Shown one piece after another: positions 19,237 through 28,885 of a stretch of 64,000 nucleotides of DNA. The notes beneath the pieces were generated by a model. It worked only from the letters and a program-made list of their open reading frames with translations. It ran no database searches and had not been told where the DNA came from. Source of the stretch: Stanieria sp. NIES-3757 (GTDB lineage: Bacteria > Cyanobacteriota > Cyanobacteriia > Cyanobacteriales > Xenococcaceae). Every line of letters begins with the position of its first letter. Position 1 is the first letter of the stretch. The DNA lies in the NCBI GenBank assembly GCA_002355455.1, contig AP017375.1, positions 124,001 through 188,000 on the forward strand, read 5' to 3'. Both the position numbers and the translations under genes were made by a program.

Positions 19237-19812
19237 ATGACAACCATAGCTTTATTTGGTACCAGTGCCGATCCGCCTACTTCTGGACATCAAAATATTT
19301 TAAATTGGTTAGCACAGCATTACGATCTAGTAGTAGTCTGGGCATCAGATAATCCTTTTAAAGAGCATCAAACTAGCTTGAAGCATCGTACGGAAATGTT
19401 ACGACTGGCAATTGAGGAAATTCATCAGCCTGATAAAATTTTACTTAAGGAAGAATTAAGCGATCGCAAAACTTTAATTACCGTTAAGAAAGCAAAAAAA
19501 ATTTGGGGTGAGCAGGCAGAATTTACTTTAGTAATTGGTTCAGATTTAGTCAAACAAATTGTGACTTGGTATCGTGTTGAAGAATTATTTGCCCAAGTAA
19601 AACTTTTGATCGTACCTCGCTCTGGATATAGTATTAAAGAAACTGACTTAGAAGCGATTAGTAACAAAGAAGGAAAATACGCGATCGCAACTTTAAATGC
19701 GCCTCAAGTTTCTTCTACTGCTTATCGTTTAGAAGGCGATCAACAAGTAATTACTCCTGCGGTACAAAATTATATTACCCAAAAACATTTATATAGTACA
19801 GTTACCAGTTAA
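19237..19812 (+). CDS. nadD: Nicotinate-nucleotide adenylyltransferase
   Basis: NadD couples nicotinate mononucleotide with ATP to give deamido-NAD. The start MTTIALFGTSADPPTSGHQ has the nucleotidyltransferase pattern, with the TSGH tetrad serving as the T/HxGH signature. LVIGSDLVKQIVTWYRVEEL and APQVSSTAYR (an S-S-T-x-x-R type end motif) complete the fold. The ATG at 19237 gives 191 residues. The frame extends upstream into pncB but that part is not family-like. The last codons, stop and following bases form part of a repeated sequence (acagttaccagtta), so the C-terminus has been touched by a repeat. Confidence 0.9.
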   Translation: MTTIALFGTSADPPTSGHQNILNWLAQHYDLVVVWASDNPFKEHQTSLKHRTEMLRLAIEEIHQPDKILLKEELSDRKTLITVKKAKKIWGEQAEFTLVIGSDLVKQIVTWYRVEELFAQVKLLIVPRSGYSIKETDLEAISNKEGKYAIATLNAPQVSSTAYRLEGDQQVITPAVQNYITQKHLYSTVTS

Positions 19813-19833
19813 CAGTTACCAGTTATCAATCAA
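19801..19833 (+). repeat. Short repeat at the end of nadD
   Basis: The unit acagttaccagtta occurs twice in tandem, and the first copy includes the nadD stop codon. The 21-base stretch at 19813-19833 recurs exactly at 47719-47739 after the giant membrane protein gene, so this is a dispersed repeat. Confidence 0.6.
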
Positions 19834-19930
19834 CTATCAACACTACCAACCGACAAATCTATCTGTGTTTATCCGTGTTTATCTTTGGACAAACAATCAA
19901 ACATTAACAATGAACTATTAACAATCAAAA

Positions 19931-20689
19931 ATGAAATTTAATTCTGAAGTAGCACTCAAATCTAATCATCAAGTTTCAGAAGTTAATAATGAATTAGCAG
20001 ATTTTAAAGTTGGGGTAGATAATGTTATTTTTTCAGTCGATACTCAACATAATCGTTTATTAGTTTTATTACGCAAAAGAAAAGAAGAACCTTTTAATAA
20101 TTATTGGAGTTTACCAGGTACTTTAGTTCGCCAAGGAGAATCTTTACAAGCTGCTGCTTATCGAACTTTAGCTGAGAAAATTCAAGCCAATAATTTATAT
20201 TTGGAACAACTTTATACTTTTGGAGATCCAGGTAGAGATCCCAGAGAAGCACCAGAAAGTTTTGGAGTACGTTATTTATCAGTTAGTTATTTTGCTTTAT
20301 TGAGATACGAAGAAGCAAAAATTATTGCCAAACCTGCTCTTAATTTATCTTGGTATCAAGTCAAAGAAGTTCCTCAACTTGCTTTTGATCACAATCAAAT
20401 TTTAGAGTATGGTTATCGTCGTCTACGTAACAAATTAGAATATAGTCCCGTTGCTTTTGATGTTTTGCCAGAAGAGTTTACTTTGAATGAAGTTTATCAA
20501 CTTTATTGTACAATTTTAGGAGAAAACTTTTCAGATTATTCTAATTTTCGTTCTCGTCTATTAAAGTTAGGATTTTTATTAGATACAGGGATAAAAGTTT
20601 GTCGTGGTGCTGGTCGTCCTGCAAGTTTATATCGATTCGATGCAGAAGCGTTTGCTCCTTTGAAAGATAAGCCATTAGTCTTTATTTAG
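19931..20689 (+). CDS. NrtR-like regulator with degenerate Nudix domain
   Basis: The 252-residue protein has a Nudix fold (about residues 25-150) and a C-terminal winged-helix region (about 170-245), the layout of NrtR, a repressor of NAD metabolism genes that senses ADP-ribose-type ligands. The Nudix box is LPGTLVRQGESLQAAAYRTL followed by AEK. The catalytic REUXEE is changed to R-T-L-A-E-K (Thr79, Lys83), so hydrolysis is probably lost and the domain is likely a sensor. It lies inside the pncB-nadD-nadE cluster and may act on the palindrome before pncB. The class is well supported; the target is inferred. Confidence 0.82.
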   Translation: MKFNSEVALKSNHQVSEVNNELADFKVGVDNVIFSVDTQHNRLLVLLRKRKEEPFNNYWSLPGTLVRQGESLQAAAYRTLAEKIQANNLYLEQLYTFGDPGRDPREAPESFGVRYLSVSYFALLRYEEAKIIAKPALNLSWYQVKEVPQLAFDHNQILEYGYRRLRNKLEYSPVAFDVLPEEFTLNEVYQLYCTILGENFSDYSNFRSRLLKLGFLLDTGIKVCRGAGRPASLYRFDAEAFAPLKDKPLVFI

Positions 20690-20796
20690 CAATAAAAATA
20701 AAACCTAAATTTTTGGGCATAATTTTCTCTAAACTTGGTTTAATAAAGTCAAATTTTCTTGTTTTTAATTTAAACATTTTTCTAAAAAAACATAAA

Positions 20797-21093
20797 ATGA
20801 AATCACCAAAAGAATGTCAAAATCTTCAAGAAATCAGAACCGAAATAGACAGACTAGATCGCGACATAATTAATCTGCTAGGACAAAGATTTGAATATGT
20901 CAAAGTAGCTGCTAAGTTTAAAACTAATGAAACTGATGTTAAAGCTTCAGAAAGATTACAAGCAATGTTAATACAAAGAAGAATTTGGGCAGAGTCAGCA
21001 GGATTTAATCCTGATGTAATTGAAGAGATGTATCAAAATTTAGTTAATTATTTTATTAATGAAGAGTTACAGTCTTGGCAAAATAACCGATAA
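20797..21093 (+). CDS. PchB/chorismate mutase type II family protein
   Basis: The 98-residue, all-helical protein resembles isochorismate pyruvate-lyase PchB and AroQ-type chorismate mutases. Visible features are MKSPKECQNLQEIRTEIDRL, DRDIINLLGQRFEYVKVAAKF, ASERLQAMLIQRRIWAESAG and a C-terminal YFINEELQSW helix. Arg and Lys residues in these helices bind the substrate in the family. No other salicylate or siderophore gene is in view, so it may act as a chorismate mutase or have a separate role. The ATG at 20797 matches family starts. It sits between the NrtR-like gene and nadE on the same strand. Confidence 0.85.
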   Translation: MKSPKECQNLQEIRTEIDRLDRDIINLLGQRFEYVKVAAKFKTNETDVKASERLQAMLIQRRIWAESAGFNPDVIEEMYQNLVNYFINEELQSWQNNR

Positions 21094-21204
21094 ATTATTT
21101 AATATTTGACCAGAACTTACAACCAAACAACTGTGCAAAAACTTGAAAAGCTTTATAAATAAATTTTTTTTTAAATTTAGTTAGCCAATAATAATTTTAA
21201 AATT

Positions 21205-21528
21205 ATGACTATTCTTTATGCGGATCGATATATTATTTGTGATGATGAATCGATTACTATCCATTGGTATTATTTTCCTTTAGGTATTAGCAAAACAATT
21301 CCTTATGATCGGATTAAAAGTATAAAAGAAGAAGAATTGAATTTACTCCAAGGTAAGTTAAGACTGTGGGGCATGGATTTAACTCCCTATTGGTTTCATT
21401 TAGATTTACTTCGTCCAACCAAAAGTAAGTTTATTCTGATTGATGATGGAGAATGGATCAAACCTGCGATTACTCCTGAAAATCATCATAAAGTTTTGGA
21501 TATTTTGCAAGACAAAATATTGGTTTAA
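21205..21528 (+). CDS. Hypothetical protein, PH-like fold suspected
   Basis: The 107-residue protein has alternating beta-rich segments (YIICDDESITIHWYYFPLG, KTIPYDRIKSIKEEE, KSKFILIDDGEW) and a final helix ENHHKVLDILQDKI. This pattern resembles small bacterial PH-like domains, but I cannot confirm it. It has no signal or membrane segment. It lies on the same strand between the PchB-like gene and nadE, with gaps of about 110 and 97 bases. It could be part of the NAD transcription unit or a bystander. No function is assigned. Confidence 0.65.
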   Translation: MTILYADRYIICDDESITIHWYYFPLGISKTIPYDRIKSIKEEELNLLQGKLRLWGMDLTPYWFHLDLLRPTKSKFILIDDGEWIKPAITPENHHKVLDILQDKILV

Positions 21529-21625
21529 AACTATAAAAAAGTAAGTCAATTAACTATAAATAATTAATAATTAAGACAAAACTTATTTAAAAGCCTAAAA
21601 ATTTTTGTATTTTGATATAAATATT

Positions 21626-23353
21626 ATGAAAATAGCCGTAGCTCAAATTAATCCTACTATTGGAGATCTTGCCAATAACGCAAAAAAAATTCTTGCTGTA
21701 GCGCAAAACGCAGCTAAAAAAGGAGTGCGTCTTCTGTTAACTCCTGAATTATCCCTTTGTGGTTATCCTCCAAGAGATTTGTTACTGTATCCTGGTTTTG
21801 TTGAATCGATGCAGAAACAATTAGAAGCGATCGCACAACAGTTACCTAAAGGAATGGCAGCTTTAGTAGGTACAGTTGAAGCTAATCCTTCTGCTACTTC
21901 TAAAGGACAAAAACCTTTGTTTAATAGTATGGCATTATTAGATGAAGGCAAAGTCCAGCACATTTTTCATAAACGTCTTTTGCCTAGTTACGATGTTTTT
22001 GATGAAGATCGTTATTTTCAATCGGGATACGAAACCAACTATTTTACTCTCCTCAATCAAAATGCAGTTGTTTCAGATCTTGACGATTCTTTTTCGGAAG
22101 AATTGTCTTTGAAAATAGGAGTAACTATTTGTGAAGATTTATGGAATGATGAACAATTTTGGGGCAAACGCAACTACGAAGTTAATCCGATTGAAGATCT
22201 CGCTTATTTGGGTGTAGATATCGTCGTTAATTTATCTGCTTCCCCTTATAGTGTGGGTAAACAAAAACTGAGAGAAGCAATTCTTCATCATGCTGCAACA
22301 CGATATAAATTACCAATCATTTATGTCAATCAAGTTGGTGCCAATGACGATCTGATCTTTGATGGAAATAGTGTTGTTTTTAATCGACAGGGGGAAATTG
22401 TTTCTCATGCTAAAGGATTTGAATCAGATTTAGTAGTAGTGGAGTTCGATCCGATTCAACAAAACCTGTCTGCTTTAGCCCCTCTAAATAAACGAAGAAG
22501 TAATTTAGATGAAAATGAAGAAATTCTTGCTGCTTTAGTCTTAGGAGTAAAAGATTACGCTGACAAATGCGGTTTTTCTCAAGTAATCTTAGGTTTAAGT
22601 GGTGGAATTGACTCTTCTTTAGTAGCCGCGATCGCGACTGAAGCAATGGGTGCGGATCGTGTGTTGGGAGTATTAATGCCTTCTCCCTATAGTTCGGATC
22701 ATTCCATTACTGATGCAGTAGCTTTAGCCAAAAATTTAGGAATTAAATATCAACAATTTCCCATCAAAGAAGCAATGTCAGCTTATGACCACATCTTAGC
22801 ACCTCTGTTTACAGGCACAGAATTTGGTATAGCCGAAGAAAATATTCAATCGCGGATCAGGGGTAATTTATTAATGGCGATCGCGAATAAATTTGGTTAT
22901 TTACTTCTTTCTACAGGCAATAAATCAGAGATGGCAGTAGGTTATTGTACTCTTTATGGAGATATGAATGGTGGATTAGCAGTGATTGCCGACGTTCCCA
23001 AAACTCGTGTTTATTCCCTCTGTCGCTGGTTAAATCGCGATCAAGAAATTATTCCCAACCATGTCATTAATAAACCACCCAGTGCCGAATTAAAACCAGG
23101 GCAATTAGACCAAGATTCTTTACCACCTTATGAAATTTTAGATGATATTCTCGACCGTCTGATTTGCCAGCATCAATCCGAACCAGAAATCATTCAATCT
23201 GGACATCAAGCGGAAGTTGTTCATCAAGTGATCAAATTAGTTGCCCGTGCCGAATTCAAACGCCGACAAGCACCTCCTGGTTTAAAAATTACAGATCGTG
23301 CTTTTGGTACAGGTTGGCGAATGCCCATTGCTAGTCGGTGGTTAGTAAATTAA
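21626..23353 (+). CDS. nadE: Glutamine-dependent NAD+ synthetase
   Basis: NadE amidates deamido-NAD to NAD, the last step of the pathway begun by PncB and NadD. The N-terminal carbon-nitrogen hydrolase domain releases ammonia from glutamine; its Glu, Lys and Cys triad lies in LTPELSLCGYPPRD, HKRLLPSYDVFDEDRYF and GVTICEDLWND. The C-terminal synthetase domain has the ATP loop LGLSGGIDSSLVAAIA and KSEMAVGYCTLYGD. From the ATG at 21626 it is 575 residues. A TTG seven codons upstream is also possible. Its 3' end overlaps the converging permease gene by 23 bases. Confidence 0.95.
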   Translation: MKIAVAQINPTIGDLANNAKKILAVAQNAAKKGVRLLLTPELSLCGYPPRDLLLYPGFVESMQKQLEAIAQQLPKGMAALVGTVEANPSATSKGQKPLFNSMALLDEGKVQHIFHKRLLPSYDVFDEDRYFQSGYETNYFTLLNQNAVVSDLDDSFSEELSLKIGVTICEDLWNDEQFWGKRNYEVNPIEDLAYLGVDIVVNLSASPYSVGKQKLREAILHHAATRYKLPIIYVNQVGANDDLIFDGNSVVFNRQGEIVSHAKGFESDLVVVEFDPIQQNLSALAPLNKRRSNLDENEEILAALVLGVKDYADKCGFSQVILGLSGGIDSSLVAAIATEAMGADRVLGVLMPSPYSSDHSITDAVALAKNLGIKYQQFPIKEAMSAYDHILAPLFTGTEFGIAEENIQSRIRGNLLMAIANKFGYLLLSTGNKSEMAVGYCTLYGDMNGGLAVIADVPKTRVYSLCRWLNRDQEIIPNHVINKPPSAELKPGQLDQDSLPPYEILDDILDRLICQHQSEPEIIQSGHQAEVVHQVIKLVARAEFKRRQAPPGLKITDRAFGTGWRMPIASRWLVN

Positions 23354-24407
23354 CTTTTTCTAATCCTTCTGAAGTAATTACTGGTACTTTCCAACTGATC
23401 ACAATACTCCTAATAAAACTAGCTAAAGGTACAGCTAAAACCAAACCAAGTAAACCAGCGATTTTTGCCCCGATTAATAAAGACAATAAAATTAAAACAG
23501 GATTTAATCCCGTAAAACCACCCAATAAACGAGGCGCGATCGCATTTTCAATTACTTGTTCAATGATTACGGCAACTACCAAAACTCTTAGTCCCAACCA
23601 AATACTATTCAGCGCAACTAAAAAACTAATTATTCCAATACTTAAAGCACCGCCAAAAGGAAATAATGCCATTACTCCTACCCCCACCCCAAATAATAGA
23701 GCAAAAGGAACTTGAATAATTAAAAAGGCAATTGTCATACTGATTCCCATCGTAGCAGCTACGACAGCTTGACCGATAAAATAATTTTGAAAAGTTTGCT
23801 GTAAAATTTTAGGAATTTTAATTGCTAAATTTTGTGGAAAAAATTGAAAGAATCCTTCCCAAAGTTCTTCGCCATGAAGCAAGAGATAAAAAGTTAAAAC
23901 GATAGTTAAAATCAAATCCAAAATACTACTTAAGGCTGATAATAAACCTCCCACAATTTGTCCACTTGTTTGTTGTAATTGGCGAGAAATTCTTCCTAAT
24001 AATTCCGATGAGATATCGGTAACATTTACAGGTAAATTGCGCTCAGTTCCCCAGGTTTCTAAAGAATTTAGTTGCTGTCTACCCGATTCTAACCAACTAG
24101 GCAAACGTTCTAACAAAGCATTTAATTGATCAATTACTAAAGGAATTAAAGTTACACCTAAAATTACTAATAATAAAACTACCCATAATAAAACAATTAA
24201 AACAGCTACACTACGTTTAACATGCCATTTCTCTAGTTGTCTGACAGGATAATCCAAAATAAAAGAAAGTAAAGTCGCAACAATTAATTTACTGATGATT
24301 GCTTGAAAATATTGGAAGACTATCAACAACAGCCAACCATTCAAAATAATCAATGGTACAACTAATCCAGTTACAAACCACGGTGGCAGTTTAAAATTTA
24401 GTTTCAT
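23331..24407 (-). CDS. AI-2E family transporter (PerM-like permease)
   Basis: The 358-residue membrane protein has about eight hydrophobic segments and the layout of the AI-2E/PerM family. It has two N-terminal helices, a large polar segment around residues 90-150, and conserved LLFGVGVGVMALFPFGGALS and GLNPVLILLSLLIGAKIAG near the end. Family members have been linked to autoinducer-2 export, sodium/proton exchange or lipid-related roles, and the substrate cannot be told from sequence. It converges on nadE with a 23-base overlap of the coding ends, so no separate terminator fits between them. Confidence 0.88.
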   Translation of the reverse strand: MKLNFKLPPWFVTGLVVPLIILNGWLLLIVFQYFQAIISKLIVATLLSFILDYPVRQLEKWHVKRSVAVLIVLLWVVLLLVILGVTLIPLVIDQLNALLERLPSWLESGRQQLNSLETWGTERNLPVNVTDISSELLGRISRQLQQTSGQIVGGLLSALSSILDLILTIVLTFYLLLHGEELWEGFFQFFPQNLAIKIPKILQQTFQNYFIGQAVVAATMGISMTIAFLIIQVPFALLFGVGVGVMALFPFGGALSIGIISFLVALNSIWLGLRVLVVAVIIEQVIENAIAPRLLGGFTGLNPVLILLSLLIGAKIAGLLGLVLAVPLASFIRSIVISWKVPVITSEGLEKVNLLTTD

Positions 24408-24820
24408 AACTCCAAAATTAAGCTCCTAAAACAAATATTAGGAGAAAAATCAATTAATTCCCTTGATTTGAATTTTAGATTGTTGTGTAACGTGACAGTA
24501 GTAAAGGTAATTCAATTACATCGGATTAGTCTTAGTAGCCAGAACAACAAACTAGTAAAACTTGCTACATTTCAATTTTGCTCATCGCCCTATGCTAATC
24601 GTGTGCCAATCGATTTTGCTGGCTCATAATTAATTTTCAAAAATGAACCGTCGATCTATCTAGCTACTTTTACTTAAGCTATCGGTTCGACTAGGCAAAA
24701 TTGCGATTGCTTCGTGCCTCAGCAAAGCTGCGATCGCTCTTAAGTAAATTATTGCTTTCAATAGTATATTTTCCTCTCAATTAGACATAAATTGAAAATT
24801 AATAGTTAAATGAGGTAACT
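24408..24820. other. Spacer with a long inverted repeat
   Basis: No gene was seen between the divergent permease and DUF4278 genes. Besides promoters, the spacer holds a perfect 10-bp inverted repeat with a 60-base interior (24669-24748), listed separately. Confidence 0.5.
24669..24748. repeat. Inverted repeat with HIP1-like inner arms
   Basis: TTTACTTAAG and CTTAAGTAAA form perfect outer arms. The interior holds GCGATTGC and GCGATCGC, which can pair with each other as a second stem. The element could be a small mobile-element remnant or a structured RNA/DNA region. It carries no frame of note. Confidence 0.45.
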
Positions 24821-25297
24821 ATGATACATTTGCTATTTCTCATTCCTTTGCTATTAGGTTTGGTAGCTGGTTATATTTCTCAAAATGCCGATACGGAGAT
24901 AGCTTACCTGACAACCACAATCAGCGTTGTTAGCTTATTTGCCAGTATCATCATAGCTCCTTGGCAAATTCAACTATTAATTTTGTTAATTGTTATGGTA
25001 GGTGCTAAACAACTCTGGCAAAGAAACGAAAATAAATTTAACTTAGAAATATCCGAACCAGAGCAAATTCAACAGTCTCCTCTAGAAAATAATAACCAGC
25101 GCAAATATCGTGGAGTTAGTTATGAAAAAACAACTTCGGAAGAGCAAAGCGTAGATAATACAGCAGTCAGAAAGTATCGGGGAATTAGTTGGACAAAACA
25201 TAGTGTACCAGCTAATAATCCTCCTGTTAAACCTAAAAGCGAGCTTAAATATCGAGGTAATCGTGTCACCACTCAACCTGATTCATCAAAATCCTAG
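24821..25297 (+). CDS. DUF4278 repeat membrane protein
   Basis: The 158-residue protein has two hydrophobic segments (about residues 1-20 and 28-65), followed by a cytoplasmic or lumenal tail with three copies of the cyanobacterial DUF4278 motif. These are KYRGVSYEK, KYRGISWTK and KYRGNRV, at spacings of about 32 residues. Between them the tail is polar and Asn/Pro-rich. DUF4278 proteins are common in cyanobacteria and have no known function. It stands alone, convergent with ppc. The strong hairpin at 25427-25460 may end both transcripts. Confidence 0.82.
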   Translation: MIHLLFLIPLLLGLVAGYISQNADTEIAYLTTTISVVSLFASIIIAPWQIQLLILLIVMVGAKQLWQRNENKFNLEISEPEQIQQSPLENNNQRKYRGVSYEKTTSEEQSVDNTAVRKYRGISWTKHSVPANNPPVKPKSELKYRGNRVTTQPDSSKS

Positions 25298-25426
25298 GAT
25301 ATAGCGATCCTATTTGAGTCATGAAAATTGTCAAGAAGCAAAGGCGGAAGCCAGAAGTTGCTTTCACGAATGTTTTAGAATTGCTATAGATTGATTAATG
25401 TTAGCCGATGTTGTTACAAGGAAATC

Positions 25427-25460
25427 TTGATAGGGACGAGCAACAGTTCGCCCCTATCAA
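25427..25460. terminator. Strong hairpin between convergent DUF4278 and ppc genes
   Basis: TTGATAGGGACGA pairs with TCGCCCCTATCAA with a single mismatch across a 7-8 base loop. It lies about 130 bases after the DUF4278 stop and 60 bases after the ppc stop. It could serve as a two-way terminator, although the following T tract is weak. Confidence 0.55.
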
Positions 25461-25520
25461 TAATTGAAAATGACGCTAATCAATCAAAACTGTCTCTTTT
25501 TATCAAAAATTAGACAATCA

Positions 25521-28500
25521 TCAACCTGTATTACGCATTCCCGCAGCAATTCCATTGATCGTCAACATCGCACCTCTGAGTAACTCTTCCTTACTAAAGC
25601 GGAAGTGAACTACATTAGATTCTTCATATTGACGTAGTCTTTTTATTAAAGAAACCTGTAAGAACCCAAGAGGAACGATTGTACCATTACGCAATTGAAC
25701 TGAACGCTGTAATTCTGGGTCATTATCCAACAGTTTAGTTTGACCATTAATTGTCAAAACCAATTGTTTAGTTAAATAATATTCTTGAGCAATTTTCTCA
25801 AATAACCGCTCAAAACGTTCTAAATCCTCTGGTTTAGAAAGTTCCCTCACATAATGTTCGGCAATTTGTAAGTCAACTTTTGCTAAAGTCATTTCTACTT
25901 TGGAAATAACCATTTTAAAGAAAGGCCACTTGAAATAAAAATATCGCAACAGATTCAAATTTTTCTCGGGTTCTTGGTCAAGAAATTCTTGTAGTGCAGT
26001 CCCGACCCCATACCAAGCAGGTAAGAGAAAACGACTTTGCGTCCAACTAAATACCCAAGGAATTGCTCTCAAACTACTAATATCTCTTTTTTTAGCTTGC
26101 TCTTGGTTATTTGTCTTGACATTACCAGGAGGTCGTTTAGAGGGACGTGAACCAATCTGTAATTGACTAATTACCTCAATTGGCGTGACAGACATAAAGA
26201 AATCAACAAAATCTGGCTGTTCGTAAACTAGCGAACGATAAGCACTCCGAGAACGAGTTGCCAACTCTTCCATGATTTCATTCCAAGGTTCAACCCGATC
26301 AAAACCACTTCCGAGTAAGCTAGATTGAATGACAGCGGTAGTAATAGTTTCTAAGTTGTATAAAGCTAATTCTGGTAAAGAATATTTAGAAGCTAATACC
26401 TCTCCTTGTTCAGTAATTTTAATTCTGCCTTTAATAGTGTCTGTTGGTTGCGCCAAGATTGCAGCATAAGCAGGACCACCACCACGACCCACAGAACCAC
26501 CACGACCATGGAAAAGTCGTAAAGAAACATCATATTCAGAAGCGACTTTTTGTAAACTTTTTTGTGCTTTATGAATTTCCCAATTACTACTCAGAAATCC
26601 CGAATCTTTATTACTATCGGAATAACCTAGCATGATCTCTTGTAAATTAACTGGTTCTAAAATAGGCAGACATAATTTTGCTTCCACTGGTTTGCCTTCA
26701 GAGTTGGTTAAGCAGCCATATCCTCCTGCTAAAGCAGCCCGATATAAAGGCAACTCAAATAAATCCCTCATCACCTCTGGCGCACGTTTGAGGTCATCGA
26801 CGGTTTCAAATAAAGGAACAATCCTCAAGGTAATTTGACTAGTAGCAGGATCGTATAATCCTGCTTCTTGTGCTAACAACATGACTTCCAACACATCACT
26901 AACATGATTAGTCATGCTGATAATATAAGTTTGACAAATGCCTACACCAAACTCTTGCTGTAATTGTCTTAACATCCGCAGAGTTTTAATTGTTTCACAG
27001 GTGGTTTCCGAAAAAGGCATTTCTGCGGGAATGAGAGGACGACGAGTTTTTAATTCCTCAATTAACCAAGCTGTTTTTTCCGCTTCTGAAAGTTGACTGT
27101 AAGGTTTAGGTAAAATATTGAGATATTCGGCAATTTCTTCAATTGCTTCAGCATGACGAGAAGATTCTTGACGAAAATCCAACTGCGCTAAATAAAACCC
27201 GTAAACTTCTACCTGACAAATTAAATTATCTAGTTCGCGACAGTGTAATTTTGTTTCTGCCAAACTCTTTTGAATCAATTGTAATTCAGCGAGAAATTCT
27301 TCTCCCGATTTATAAATATTGCTAGCTAATTCTGCACTAGTTTGAGTGCCATCAGAACGAGATAACGCCAAATTGCGATCGCGAGTATTTTTTAATCGTT
27401 GTTCGATATAAGTTAATTTGAGACGATAAGGTTCTTGACGATAGCGAATCGCTAATTGTTCGTAAACTTCTGGAATTTGAAGTCTGTCTCTTTCTAAAGA
27501 ATCCAATAAATCTGGTAAAACGTTACTCCAGTGGAGGGACAAACTTAATAATTCTCGTAGCTGTTCGACCGAATTAATATAACGCTCTAAAACTAAACTT
27601 CTCTGATAACAAGCTGTTTCCCACGTAACTTGAGGAGTTACAAAAGGATTACCATCGCGATCGGCTCCTACCCAAGAGCCAAAATAACAAAAATTATTGC
27701 GTGGTGGAGTTAACCAAGGAAAAGTACTACGGAGGGCTTGCTTCAGACGAACAGAAAGCTGTGGGACAACATCAAATAAAACTTCTTGGAAATAATGAAG
27801 AGCATAATCCACTTCATCGATTACTTTCGGTTTAAATTGATGTAATTCATCTGTACGCCACCACAACCGAATTTCTTCCATCAACTGATTAGTTGCTTCT
27901 TCCGCCTCCCAAGAGTTAGTTAAACTAATTTCGCGCAAAGCTTCTTCAGCTAAATCCAATTTTTCTAAAATTCGAGAGATGCGTCGTTGTTTCTTACGAA
28001 TCGTATGGCGTACTATTTCAGTGGGGTGAGCCGTAAAAACTAAACGGATATCTAATTGATCTAATAATCTTTGCACTACCCGAGGAGGCATATTAAGTTT
28101 TTGGAGATAGGGAAACAACCAGTGAAATGTCCCTGCTTTACTAGAATGCTGCTCTGGTTGAGACCAACTATCTTCAAGAAGATTTACGCCAGGAATGGGA
28201 GAAGCAGCAACTTCAGGAAGATTACCATTGCCATTGCCGTTTGTCTTACTCTCACCATTATCATTCTGATTCTGCTTTAAATGTTCGATTGTGATTCTTC
28301 TGGCAACTTTTTGTCCTTTTTGTTCGTAATGCTGTTCGACAATGTTGATTAATTGAAAATAAAGAGCTAAAGCACGAGAAGCTTGAATTGCATCATTAAG
28401 ATTAAGTCTTTCAACTAGCTCAAGTACGGAAGATTCAGGTAACTCAGTCGCTTGTCCTTCGGGAGAAGACAGACCGCGCATTTTCTTAAGTAGTTCGACC

Positions 28501-28634
28501 ATCTCCTGTCCACATTCGGAGCGCAAGACTGACTCCCACAAATCTTCTACTAGCTTCAGTCGACCATGGAGTAGTAGATGAGCGGCTGAAATGTTAGTAA
28601 CTTCTGATGAAGAAGATTGGAGAAGCGAGCTCAT
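25521..28634 (-). CDS. ppc: Phosphoenolpyruvate carboxylase
   Basis: The enzyme fixes bicarbonate onto phosphoenolpyruvate to give oxaloacetate, feeding the incomplete or modified TCA cycle of cyanobacteria. From the ATG at 28634, which has AGAGGT upstream, it is 1037 residues. The first catalytic motif [13 protein letters not shown] has its His at about residue 203. [16 protein letters not shown] and [14 protein letters not shown] are the other active-site regions, and the C-terminus RNTG is the family's conserved end. An Asn/Gly-rich low-complexity insert (about residues 123-145) lies before the first motif, as in several cyanobacterial enzymes. It is transcribed alone. Confidence 0.96.
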   Translation of the reverse strand: MSSLLQSSSSEVTNISAAHLLLHGRLKLVEDLWESVLRSECGQEMVELLKKMRGLSSPEGQATELPESSVLELVERLNLNDAIQASRALALYFQLINIVEQHYEQKGQKVARRITIEHLKQNQNDNGESKTNGNGNGNLPEVAASPIPGVNLLEDSWSQPEQHSSKAGTFHWLFPYLQKLNMPPRVVQRLLDQLDIRLVFTAHPTEIVRHTIRKKQRRISRILEKLDLAEEALREISLTNSWEAEEATNQLMEEIRLWWRTDELHQFKPKVIDEVDYALHYFQEVLFDVVPQLSVRLKQALRSTFPWLTPPRNNFCYFGSWVGADRDGNPFVTPQVTWETACYQRSLVLERYINSVEQLRELLSLSLHWSNVLPDLLDSLERDRLQIPEVYEQLAIRYRQEPYRLKLTYIEQRLKNTRDRNLALSRSDGTQTSAELASNIYKSGEEFLAELQLIQKSLAETKLHCRELDNLICQVEVYGFYLAQLDFRQESSRHAEAIEEIAEYLNILPKPYSQLSEAEKTAWLIEELKTRRPLIPAEMPFSETTCETIKTLRMLRQLQQEFGVGICQTYIISMTNHVSDVLEVMLLAQEAGLYDPATSQITLRIVPLFETVDDLKRAPEVMRDLFELPLYRAALAGGYGCLTNSEGKPVEAKLCLPILEPVNLQEIMLGYSDSNKDSGFLSSNWEIHKAQKSLQKVASEYDVSLRLFHGRGGSVGRGGGPAYAAILAQPTDTIKGRIKITEQGEVLASKYSLPELALYNLETITTAVIQSSLLGSGFDRVEPWNEIMEELATRSRSAYRSLVYEQPDFVDFFMSVTPIEVISQLQIGSRPSKRPPGNVKTNNQEQAKKRDISSLRAIPWVFSWTQSRFLLPAWYGVGTALQEFLDQEPEKNLNLLRYFYFKWPFFKMVISKVEMTLAKVDLQIAEHYVRELSKPEDLERFERLFEKIAQEYYLTKQLVLTINGQTKLLDNDPELQRSVQLRNGTIVPLGFLQVSLIKRLRQYEESNVVHFRFSKEELLRGAMLTINGIAAGMRNTG

Positions 28635-28885
28635 ATTAACCTCTGGCAATTATTAACGTTTTAAACTTATGACTCTAGGTCAACAGGACAACTAAAAAAT
28701 GTCTTGTCGAACACAGACCCATGAAAAGCTTTCTAGGCTTAAATTATATATTGGAGAGTATAATGTTAATAATATTAGAGATTATGATAGATACTAATAA
28801 TTTTGGAAATTATTAAACTAATAATTTGGCATCTCATCAAATTAATTGCTAGCAATCTAGACTATCAATCGATTAACAAGATTTA

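Noticed and set aside
24680-24700. ggttcgacta stretch that resembles the T-loop of a tRNA
   Set aside because: No acceptor, D or anticodon stem can be drawn around it.
25314-25390. 22-codon frame after the DUF4278 gene
   Set aside because: Short, basic, without a clear ribosome-binding site. It reads like chance in a spacer.
28071-28280. Plus-strand frames opposite ppc (also at 26444, 26632 and 27143)
   Set aside because: All are antisense to a strongly conserved enzyme gene and have no protein-like features.
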